From NCBI GenBank assembly GCA_902803365.1, contig CADCPU010000011.1:1-6965 (forward strand): DNA of 6,965 nucleotides, in the 5' to 3' direction. A model generated the notes under the pieces. It searched no databases. It was not told where the DNA came from and saw only the letters and a list, made by a program, of their open reading frames with translations. Positions 1 through 5,406 of this stretch are shown here, piece after piece; the stretch's first letter is position 1, and the number at the start of each line of letters is the position of its first letter. The translations under genes were made by a program, and so were the position numbers. This DNA comes from Oscillospiraceae bacterium. Lineage in GTDB: Bacteria > Bacillota_A > Clostridia > Saccharofermentanales > Saccharofermentanaceae.

Positions 1-7
1 ACATGCA

Positions 8-610
8 ATGAGCAATTTCTATACTGCAGATACTCATTTCGGTTCAGATTCAAAAGAAGTCCTGATCCGTGATAACCGTCCGTTCAAGGACATTAATGAG
101 TATACAAAAGCGCAGGTAAGGATTTGGAATGAACAGGCATCTTCAGATGACACCATATATGTCATCGGTGATTTCTGTAACTGCGGTCCTAAGGTAGAAA
201 GGGATTTTAGGAGTGGTCTTGCCGTATCAAAGCAAATAAATGCACATATCATCCTCATTATCGGAAACAATGAACAGCGTGCCATAGACGATTGCTTTGA
301 CGGTTCTTTTGAAAAATTCCGCGAATACTGCCTGACTGATCCTTCATGCAAATTCGATGACGTAAAGCTGAATGACTACGTTGATATAAATGGCGAAAAG
401 TTCTTCCTTACACATAAGCCTACTGACCACGCTAAAGACTGCCAGACTCTATTCGGCCACACGCACAGGTACGGCGGGCTTTGGAAGCCTTTCGGATTCA
501 ATGTCGGCGTTGACCTGAACCACTTCAGACTGTTCAGCGACGATGACATAATGTATATGCTCAGCAGAAAGAAAAAATACTGGGACGAAGATATGGCTAT
601 TAACAGCTGA
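8..610 (+). CDS. Calcineurin-like metallophosphoesterase family protein (200 aa)
   Basis: Probable cytoplasmic metal-dependent phosphoesterase; the substrate cannot be told from sequence. The metallophosphoesterase motifs are seen in order: DTH at residues 8-10 (DxH), GDF at 54-56 (GD), GNNE at 86-89 (the place of GNH[D/E]), THKP at 135-138 (metal-binding His136) and GHTH at 150-153, followed by NVGVD at 165-169, which is usual in small bacterial members. No signal peptide or membrane segment is visible. The length of about 200 residues suits the small single-domain members of the family. Oddity: the histidine normally in the GNH motif, the catalytic acid in this superfamily, is Asn88. The ATG at 8 is a good start because the first core strand and DTH follow at once, but the reading frame is open to the window edge, so the ribosome binding site cannot be seen and a slightly longer form is possible. 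The gene converges with the tRNA gene downstream. Confidence 0.9.
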   Translation: MSNFYTADTHFGSDSKEVLIRDNRPFKDINEYTKAQVRIWNEQASSDDTIYVIGDFCNCGPKVERDFRSGLAVSKQINAHIILIIGNNEQRAIDDCFDGSFEKFREYCLTDPSCKFDDVKLNDYVDINGEKFFLTHKPTDHAKDCQTLFGHTHRYGGLWKPFGFNVGVDLNHFRLFSDDDIMYMLSRKKKYWDEDMAINS

Positions 611-612
611 AA

Positions 613-672
613 ATAAGCAAAAACAAGGGGATGTCCCCAAGTGAATTAAATCACTTTTGAGACATCCCCTTG
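613..672 (-). terminator. Long hairpin with T-tract, terminator of the tRNA-Ser gene
   Basis: A perfect 12-base inverted repeat, CAAGGGGATGTC at 624-635 against GACATCCCCTTG at 661-672, encloses a second 6-base pair stem (AAGTGA 639-644, TCACTT 651-656) with a 6-base loop. Read on the minus strand it begins 6 bases after the CCA end of the tRNA and is followed by TTTTTGCTTATTTT (623-610), which makes an intrinsic terminator in that direction. On the plus strand no T-run follows, so it is at best a weak terminator for the phosphoesterase gene. The stem is longer than most intrinsic terminators, so it may also be a dispersed repeat. Confidence 0.75.
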
Positions 673-677
673 ATATC

Positions 678-769
678 TGGCGGAGACGGTGGGATTCGAA
701 CCCACGGTACCTCAAAAAGGTACAACTGATTTCGAGTCAGCCCCGTTATGACCACTTCGATACGTCTCC
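678..769 (-). tRNA. tRNA-Ser, anticodon CGA
   Basis: Serine transfer RNA that reads the codon UCG. On the minus strand the acceptor stem pairs GGAGACG (769-763) with CGTCTCC (688-682), followed by discriminator G and an encoded CCA. The anticodon stem is GCTGA/TCAGT (one G-U pair) around the loop CTCGAAA, giving anticodon CGA. A long variable arm, GTACC-TTTTTGA-GGTAC, marks a class II tRNA. The T arm is GTGGG-TTCGAAT-CCCAC. The length of 92 bases is normal for tRNA-Ser. It has its own promoter and terminator and so is probably a single-gene transcript. Confidence 0.97.
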
Positions 770-781
770 ATACGCATTAAG

Positions 782-810
782 AATATATGGGTTTAGTATC
801 GAAAAGTCAA
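782..810 (-). promoter_or_regulatory. Sigma-A promoter of the tRNA-Ser gene
   Basis: On the minus strand, TTGACT (810-805) and TATATT (787-782) are separated by exactly 17 bases. The predicted start, about 7 bases after the -10 box, leaves a leader of roughly 6 bases before the mature tRNA end at 769. Near-consensus boxes with optimal spacing fit a strong, constitutive stable-RNA promoter. Confidence 0.85.
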
Positions 811-813
811 GGG

Positions 814-830
814 AAAATCCCTTCGGGGAT
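814..830 (-). terminator. Short hairpin after the CPBP protease gene, weak terminator
   Basis: Seven bases after the stop codon of the protease gene, the minus strand has ATCCC-CGAA-GGGAT followed by only three further T bases. It is a short stem with a tight four-base loop (UUCG when read on the plus strand). It is probably a modest terminator that separates the protease transcript from the tRNA promoter just downstream. An overlapping alternative repeat, AAGGGA-AAA-TCCCTT (809-823), uses part of the same bases. Confidence 0.45.
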
Positions 831-836
831 CTCGCG

Positions 837-2021
837 TCACCTGATGACCAACTGGAAGGTCGGCATCTTGTCGCTTGATCCGCTGCTGCCCGAAAGATAC
901 GTAGTATACGTACCTTCCTTAAGTTCGACCTGGGCGCTGATCGTCTTGGCGATCGAGCCGGAGTACTCGGTCTTTGGCAATACGTCCTTGCCGTCAGGTC
1001 CTTCGATCCTCAGGTAGTAGTCGCCATCGCCTCCGGTGACTACTGCAACGATGCTGTATGTCTTTCCTTCTTCAACGTTGAATGTCTCACCGAGCATCTC
1101 TTCATTTTCGGAAGCGAACATGTATGTGCCGGTGCTGCTAACGATCGGGGCACTCATATTTGCGACATTGATGGCGATGCCGGCGATGAGCATTGCGCCT
1201 GAGAGGATCCCTGCGTAGAGGAATCTGATCTTTCTGTGAGACTTAGGATCGATAAGGAGCATGCCGATCGTGAGAAGGATAGGAGCTGCGAAGCCTATGA
1301 CGAGATAAGCACCGAGTACCTGTGTCATGTCGGTCGTAGCAAGTGATGCTGTCGCATCGGTGCCGCTCGTTAAGTATCCCATGGTGGCAGATACGAGGTT
1401 GTTCGTGAAGTGCATGATCATTGAAAGGAGAAGGTTGTTCTTCTTTACTACTACATAAGACAGGCATGCGCCGAGGATCGCCGTAGCGAGGAATCTCAGG
1501 ATAGAGAGGTGGAATATACCGAATAAGAGACCCATGATAAGGACGATGACCCAGTCTCTCTTGAGCGAGCGGAAGTTGGCGATGATCGCGCCTCTGTGGA
1601 TCGCTTCTTCGCAGATGGCAGGGAGGACGGCTACGATAAGGATCGTAGGGATGTAGCCCATGCTTCCGTAGAGGAAATCCGACAGTTCCGCAGCTTCAGT
1701 CATGGAAGAAGGGAGCAGGGAACCTACGAGGCCGACGCTGATGATGCTCAGTAAAAAGCCGCCTGCGAGCATGAACATGCTTCCGAAGAAGTCTCTGACC
1801 TTGATCTTTTTGAAGTGGAACACCTCGCGCAGATCAACATGCGTTATAAGGCAGTAAATGATCGCGATACCGAGGAACATTACCTCGGTGAGAATGAGTC
1901 CCGGGATGCCCAGGTTCTGCTGCATCCATACTCCGAAGAGTAAGAATGAGCACATTACGATTCCGAATAGGACGAAGCCCATCCAAGGATGGAGTTTCTC
2001 CTGACCTTTGATTTTTTCCAT
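837..2021 (-). CDS. CPBP family intramembrane glutamic protease with extra C-terminal domain (394 aa)
   Basis: Polytopic membrane protein of the CAAX protease/bacteriocin-processing (Abi, Rce1-like) family, which cleaves within or next to the membrane; members serve in bacteriocin immunity or maturation and in peptide processing. All three family motifs are present: EEAIHR at residues 138-143 (Glu138, Glu139, Arg143), FGIFH at 167-171 (His171) and HFTNN at 204-208 (His204, Asn208). About eight hydrophobic segments are seen, the last at about 267-289. Beyond it lies a soluble tail of about 105 residues, rich in beta-prone, Gly/Thr/Ser stretches, probably outside the membrane; its fold is not recognised. 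Start choice: ATG at 2021 is preceded by GGAGG (2031-2027) with a 5-base gap. An in-frame GTG at 2033 would place that site inside the gene, so it is rejected. The gene lies 63 bases after the DUF2812 gene and may be read with it. The substrate is unknown. Confidence 0.9.
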   Translation of the reverse strand: MEKIKGQEKLHPWMGFVLFGIVMCSFLLFGVWMQQNLGIPGLILTEVMFLGIAIIYCLITHVDLREVFHFKKIKVRDFFGSMFMLAGGFLLSIISVGLVGSLLPSSMTEAAELSDFLYGSMGYIPTILIVAVLPAICEEAIHRGAIIANFRSLKRDWVIVLIMGLLFGIFHLSILRFLATAILGACLSYVVVKKNNLLLSMIMHFTNNLVSATMGYLTSGTDATASLATTDMTQVLGAYLVIGFAAPILLTIGMLLIDPKSHRKIRFLYAGILSGAMLIAGIAINVANMSAPIVSSTGTYMFASENEEMLGETFNVEEGKTYSIVAVVTGGDGDYYLRIEGPDGKDVLPKTEYSGSIAKTISAQVELKEGTYTTYLSGSSGSSDKMPTFQLVIR

Positions 2022-2032
2022 ATTAACCTCCA

Positions 2033-2050
2033 CGACCGCTTTTTCGGTCG
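2033..2050 (-). promoter_or_regulatory. Stem-loop directly before the CPBP ribosome binding site
   Basis: On the minus strand CGACCG (2050-2045) pairs with CGGTCG (2038-2033) around the loop AAAAAG. One base later comes the GGAGG ribosome binding site of the protease gene. No T-run follows, so it is not a typical terminator. It could stabilise the message or affect access to the start site; that role is inference. A TATATA-like -10 sequence lies just upstream (about 2062-2056), without a convincing -35. Confidence 0.4.
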
Positions 2051-2084
2051 ACTTTTATATACCTTTTAGTTGTTGTGAAAATAG

Positions 2085-2657
2085 TTATTCGTGTATTTCG
2101 CGTTCTTTGCGAAGTTCCCTTATCTTGTTGCTCTTCTTTGCGAAGTTGATGAACAAATATACCGCGAGCACTGCCATTACTACAGAGCAGATGATATTGA
2201 CCGGTGTAAACGAATTGTGCGGCAGAAAAGCAACAACCATGTTATAGACTGCGGTGAGCGCCGCGTAAATCCCGATTCCGAGAAGATACCATCTGAGGGT
2301 GCTCTCGTAGTTGATCCTGGAATCGATGTCAGAGTAGAGTTCGATACCGTTCGGGTAATCTTCTCTGAGTGCTCTTAAGTATACTACGCAGTTGCCCGGA
2401 TACCAGAAAGTCGAGACCGTCTCTATGCCCATCTCGTCAAGAAAACGGTAGTATTCCCTGTTCTTGGTACTGTCGCCGGATCCCTTTAAGAAGAGAGACT
2501 TATAGATGTACTTGCCGGGTTCCACTTCGTCGAATTCATAATTGCAGAATCGACCTGCATGTACGAGAGCATAACCGTGTGCAGCCATGTCGTTGATCCA
2601 GGACTCTTCTTTGTCGAGTTGCCAGATCCAAAATAACTTGTGAAACTTGCTGCGCAT
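2085..2657 (-). CDS. DUF2812 domain membrane protein (190 aa)
   Basis: Protein of unknown function in the DUF2812 family, which is commonly encoded directly after PadR regulators. The N-terminal soluble region (about 1-115) begins KFHKLFWIWQLDKEESWINDM, the family's typical opening of aromatic residues followed by an EExWxNxMAxxGY-like stretch at about residues 17-29. Two hydrophobic segments follow, at about 122-146 and 152-172, then a highly charged cytoplasmic tail rich in Lys, Arg and Glu. The ATG at 2657 is chosen because it follows the padR stop codon by one base and has GGAGGAG about 10 bases upstream inside the end of padR. The frame stays open further upstream, but that part only reads through padR in another frame. 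Co-translation with PadR is likely. The DUF2812 protein may modulate or sense for the regulator; that is inference. Confidence 0.85.
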   Translation of the reverse strand: MRSKFHKLFWIWQLDKEESWINDMAAHGYALVHAGRFCNYEFDEVEPGKYIYKSLFLKGSGDSTKNREYYRFLDEMGIETVSTFWYPGNCVVYLRALREDYPNGIELYSDIDSRINYESTLRWYLLGIGIYAALTAVYNMVVAFLPHNSFTPVNIICSVVMAVLAVYLFINFAKKSNKIRELRKEREIHE

Positions 2658-2658
2658 C

Positions 2659-2973
2659 TTACTTATTCTCCTCCAAGATCTTTCTGCCGTTGCCTGCCAA
2701 TTCTTCCAATCGTGATACTTCTTCCTCGAGTACCTTTCTTCCGAGAGAGGTGATAACGTATTCCTTCTTGCGGCTCTCCGGGTTCTCCGGCAGAGCATCG
2801 ATCCATCCCTTGTCCGTCAGCGTGTTCAGCGCTCCGTAGAGCGTACCCGCCGCAAGCTTTACTCGCCCGTTGGAAAGCTGATCCGCGTTCTGGATTATTC
2901 CGTAACCGTGCATCGGCTTAAGTAATGAAAGAAGTATATAATATACGGCTTCCGTCAGGGCTTGTTGTGGCAT
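2659..2973 (-). CDS. PadR family transcriptional regulator (104 aa)
   Basis: Short PadR-type repressor, expected to bind DNA as a dimer and release it on binding a ligand, often a toxic or phenolic compound or an antimicrobial. The winged helix domain covers most of the protein: YYILLSLLKPMHGYGI at about residues 11-26 is the family's first helix and turn, GTLYGALNTLTDKGWI at 43-58 is the recognition helix, and the wing includes SRKKEYVIT at 67-75. A C-terminal helix at about 78-100 would form the dimer interface. The length is typical of the short PadR subgroup. The ATG at 2973 has AAGGAG (2987-2982) 8 bases upstream and overlaps by one base the stop of the small membrane peptide gene (TGATG). 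The DUF2812 gene starts one base after the stop. Dyad sites in the operon promoter strongly suggest autorepression. Family confidence is high; the ligand is unknown. Confidence 0.95.
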   Translation of the reverse strand: MPQQALTEAVYYILLSLLKPMHGYGIIQNADQLSNGRVKLAAGTLYGALNTLTDKGWIDALPENPESRKKEYVITSLGRKVLEEEVSRLEELAGNGRKILEENK

Positions 2974-3140
2974 CAGTTGATCTCCTTGTTCTTCTTTGTC
3001 ATGATCATTATCCTCGAGATCGAGAATGACAATGAGCCAAAGGCTATGATAAACATACCGAATCTCATGTAATCTGTAAAGAGAAGTGCGACTGCTGCGA
3101 TCATGATGAGTGCCAATAATACCATTGCGATTTTTTTCAT
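2973..3140 (-). CDS. Small hydrophobic membrane peptide, first gene of the padR operon (55 aa)
   Basis: Unrecognised 55-residue protein. It starts MKKIAMVLLALIMIAAVALL, then has Phe-Thr-Asp-Tyr and a second hydrophobic stretch at about 29-46, and ends in a basic tail with KKNK at 49-52. It is thus predicted to have two membrane segments joined by a short polar turn, with both ends cytoplasmic. The start ATG at 3140 has an excellent ribosome binding site, GGAGG (3153-3149), 8 bases upstream. The stop TGA overlaps the padR ATG by one base, so the two are translationally coupled. It is the first gene after the operator-bearing promoter. The role is unknown; a small sensor, immunity peptide or partner of the downstream membrane proteins are possibilities. 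The evidence for coding is the ribosome binding site, overlap and sensible protein composition. Confidence 0.8.
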   Translation of the reverse strand: MKKIAMVLLALIMIAAVALLFTDYMRFGMFIIAFGSLSFSISRIMIMTKKNKEIN

Positions 3141-3207
3141 TTTCTTATCCTCCGAAATGTAAAAGTCTTAAAATGTTTTCTCTTGCTCAGGTATTATCGT
3201 CTGCCGT

Positions 3208-3241
3208 TATATCGGCCGTTGTTATATCGGCTTCCGATATA
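3208..3241. promoter_or_regulatory. Second PadR operator dyad plus extra half site
   Basis: A perfect dyad TATATCGG-CTT-CCGATATA lies at 3223-3241, and a further direct copy of TATATCGG at 3208-3215, whose matching arm (3219-3226) is degenerate and overlaps the dyad. The dyad sits about 6 to 25 bases after the predicted transcription start of the padR operon, where a bound repressor would block elongation or initiation. Its centre lies 33 bases from that of the promoter dyad, about three helical turns, which would put both on the same DNA face. Confidence 0.75.
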
Positions 3242-3253
3242 CTTGATGATTTG

Positions 3254-3282
3254 ATTATATCGGCACCCGATATAGTTGTCAA
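3254..3282 (-). promoter_or_regulatory. Consensus sigma-A promoter of the padR operon
   Basis: On the minus strand the -35 box TTGACA (3282-3277) and the -10 box TATAAT (3259-3254) both match consensus perfectly and are 17 bases apart. The predicted start near 3247 gives a leader of about 107 bases before the small membrane peptide gene. A promoter this strong in front of a regulator gene usually needs tight repression, which fits the operator inside it. Confidence 0.92.
3256..3274. promoter_or_regulatory. Primary PadR operator dyad inside the promoter spacer
   Basis: Perfect inverted repeat TATATCGG-CAC-CCGATATA, with 8-base arms and a 3-base centre. It occupies the spacer between the -35 and -10 boxes and overlaps four bases of the -10, so a bound dimer would exclude RNA polymerase. 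Assignment to PadR rests on the adjacent padR gene and the repeated dyads, not on an experiment. Confidence 0.82.
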
Positions 3283-3341
3283 TACCCGGATGAAAACTTA
3301 GAAATATCTTAAACATTTCTTAGTACCCTACTCATAACCAT

Positions 3342-3352
3342 TGCTATATAAT
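3342..3352 (+). promoter_or_regulatory. Candidate promoter of the M13 peptidase gene
   Basis: The plus strand has TGCTATATAAT, which holds a perfect TATAAT at 3347-3352 and, in a second register, an extended -10 (TG-C-TATATA). No good -35 box is present at the right distance. The predicted start near 3359 gives a leader of about 28 bases. A TATATCGG element is not found here, so PadR control of this side is not evident. Confidence 0.5.
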
Positions 3353-3386
3353 GCTTTCCGAAATACATGAAAGGTAAGGATTGTAT

Positions 3387-5399
3387 ATGAAATGTAAGAA
3401 AATTACAGCGGCGGCTTTGATAGCAGTCATGTTGTTTGCGTCCGCATGCTCATCAACCGAGGATACTGATGAGACAACAACGGAAACTTACAACAGAGCA
3501 GACATCAAGGACATCAGGGCCCAGGATGATTTCTACGGCTACATGAACCTTGATACGCTCAAATCCTTGGAGATCGAACCGGGTCACATATCCGCAGGTC
3601 CACTCACCGAGAATACGGTGGATGAAGATCTCAAGGAAGTAGTTCTCGACATCGTCAAGAGCGACAAGAAGTATGAGGAGGGATCCTGCGAGCAGGTCCT
3701 CAAGCGCGCATACGATGATTTTGTCGATTTCGAAAACAACGACAGTGCCAAGAAGGCAGCGGCAGACGAGATAAACGGGGTACTCGCTGATATCACGGCT
3801 GTAAAGGACGTAAGCGGTCTTTTTGAATTGATGTCAAAACTTTACCCTAAGTACGGCGCACGCGGATTCCTCTATATGGGAGTCGATCAGGATGTTTGGG
3901 ATCCTGAGAAATACTCGGTTATGTTCAGCGCCAATCCGACCATTTGCGGTGCGGATCTTGAGGAACTCAGCAAGGATCCGAACAAGGGTCTCGATTATGA
4001 AAAGGGCATCATTACGGCTCTCCAGGTATCCGGCAAGTCTTACGACGATGCCGAGGCAACAGCCAAGGACCTGATGCGTATCCTCATCGATGTCTCAAGA
4101 CATACGGATTTTGAGATCCAAAATGCGGATAATCCTTACATATATGTTGAAGTATTAAAAAAGGAAGAGCTTGATAAGCTCTTCACAAATCACACCACAG
4201 ATGAATTCGAGAAGATCGCAGGTATCAAGGAGAATCCTTATGGTACATGGAATACGCTCAATATCGATCAGCTTGTCGCGATCGACAGCTATCTGACTGA
4301 CGAGAACATCGAGAGCTTCAAGGCATGGCTCATCTGCGATTTCCTGACAGGCTTCGGTTCCTTCATCGTTGATGATAACCCGCTCCTGCGCCCTTATGTT
4401 CCAAATGACGCCCAGCCTCTCGATGACAGGGCATACGATTACCTTAAGCAGGACTTTAAGTTTGAGGTGAGCGATGTTCTCGTCAAGTATTGCTACGACG
4501 ATAAGGATGAAGAGATCCTTCAGAGGATGCTCGCTGACCTTATGGACAGCTACAGGGATCTCATCGGCGGTGCTGACTGGCTCAGCGAAGAGACGAGAAA
4601 ATCCCTTATCGAGAAGCTCGAAGGTATCCAATTCATCACTCCGGGTTCTGTCAGGGAGGAGATCAAGAACGATCCTTCAAGAAATGACGTCTTCGGTGCG
4701 GATCGCTTTGAGACGACATGCAACTGCACGGTCAAGGATCAGAACGAGAATATCGCGCTCCTCGGAAGCAAGCGTGACAGGAATAAGCAGGTAATGCCTA
4801 TGCAGACGATGAATGCCTGCTACACGAACGACAACAAGGTCACGATCTGCGTAGCTATCATGACTGATCCGTGGTTCGATTCCGATAAGGATTATTACAC
4901 TAATCTCGGCGGCCTCGGCGTAGTCTTGGGTCACGAGATCGGACATGCTTTCGATTCCAATAACATTACATATAACGTAAACGGCGTTTATGATCCTACT
5001 TGGATCTCCGAGAAGGATCTTGAGGCTCTTGAGAAGAGGAACGAAGAAGCGATCTCCTACTTTGAGGATAACTTCACCGTATACGGCATCTATCACGTAG
5101 ACGGCCGGCAGACTCTCGGCGAGAACTATGCTGACTTGGGCGGTGTTGAAGCCGTTGTTAACGCATGCGATTCCGAAGATCAGCTCAAGAAGGTTTTCGA
5201 GAGCTACGGAACGCTCTGGTGCCTGCTCCAGACAGAAGACGATGTTATCGATCAGATCGATGACGACGTCCACAGCCCGGGCATCATAAGAACAAATGCT
5301 ATCCTTGCGACCATTGACGAATTCTATGAAGTATACGACGTCAAGGAAGGTGACGGTATGTACATCAGCCCTGACAAGCGTATCGGAAGATGGAGGTAA
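3387..5399 (+). CDS. M13 family zinc metallopeptidase lipoprotein (neprilysin/PepO-like, 670 aa)
   Basis: Predicted surface-anchored endopeptidase acting on peptides outside the cell. Residues 1-21 form a lipoprotein signal: basic start, hydrophobic core and FASAC with the lipid-modified Cys21, then an acidic Thr-rich linker. The N-terminal M13 domain opens with QDDFYGYMN near residue 50, the family's DDFY-YVN signature. The catalytic part has NACY at 476-479 (NAxY substrate-binding motif), HEIGH at 516-520 (HExxH, zinc ligands His516 and His520, catalytic Glu517) and GENYADLGG at 578-586 (zinc ligand Glu579, Asp583). Near the end VHSPGIIRTN holds the conserved HSPxxxRxN stretch. The length is usual for M13. 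Start choice: ATG at 3387 has AAGGA (3376-3380) 6 bases upstream; an in-frame TTG at 3381 would abut that site and is rejected. It lies 7 bases before the permease gene, apparently in one operon. Confidence 0.95.
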   Translation: MKCKKITAAALIAVMLFASACSSTEDTDETTTETYNRADIKDIRAQDDFYGYMNLDTLKSLEIEPGHISAGPLTENTVDEDLKEVVLDIVKSDKKYEEGSCEQVLKRAYDDFVDFENNDSAKKAAADEINGVLADITAVKDVSGLFELMSKLYPKYGARGFLYMGVDQDVWDPEKYSVMFSANPTICGADLEELSKDPNKGLDYEKGIITALQVSGKSYDDAEATAKDLMRILIDVSRHTDFEIQNADNPYIYVEVLKKEELDKLFTNHTTDEFEKIAGIKENPYGTWNTLNIDQLVAIDSYLTDENIESFKAWLICDFLTGFGSFIVDDNPLLRPYVPNDAQPLDDRAYDYLKQDFKFEVSDVLVKYCYDDKDEEILQRMLADLMDSYRDLIGGADWLSEETRKSLIEKLEGIQFITPGSVREEIKNDPSRNDVFGADRFETTCNCTVKDQNENIALLGSKRDRNKQVMPMQTMNACYTNDNKVTICVAIMTDPWFDSDKDYYTNLGGLGVVLGHEIGHAFDSNNITYNVNGVYDPTWISEKDLEALEKRNEEAISYFEDNFTVYGIYHVDGRQTLGENYADLGGVEAVVNACDSEDQLKKVFESYGTLWCLLQTEDDVIDQIDDDVHSPGIIRTNAILATIDEFYEVYDVKEGDGMYISPDKRIGRWR

Positions 5400-5406
5400 G
5401 GACAAA

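Noticed and set aside
657..878. 73-codon plus-strand frame across the tRNA
   Set aside because: It reads through the antisense of tRNA-Ser and its promoter, so it is not a real gene.
2658..2798. 47-codon N-terminal extension of the DUF2812 frame
   Set aside because: It is padR sequence read in another frame, with Arg-rich, low-complexity content. The DUF2812 family start and the ribosome binding site agree on ATG 2657.
3300..3320. AGAAAT-N9-ATTTCT inverted repeat upstream of the M13 promoter
   Set aside because: The arms are short and AT-rich and there is no second copy, so it could easily arise by chance. It does not resemble the TATATCGG operator.
3367..3390. Seven-codon upstream frame ending across the M13 start codon
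   Set aside because: It has no ribosome binding site and would begin only a few bases after the predicted transcription start. Nothing in its sequence suggests an attenuation leader.
4155..4631. 158-codon minus-strand open frame inside the M13 gene
   Set aside because: It is antisense to a continuous M13 domain and has no start signals or recognisable domain.
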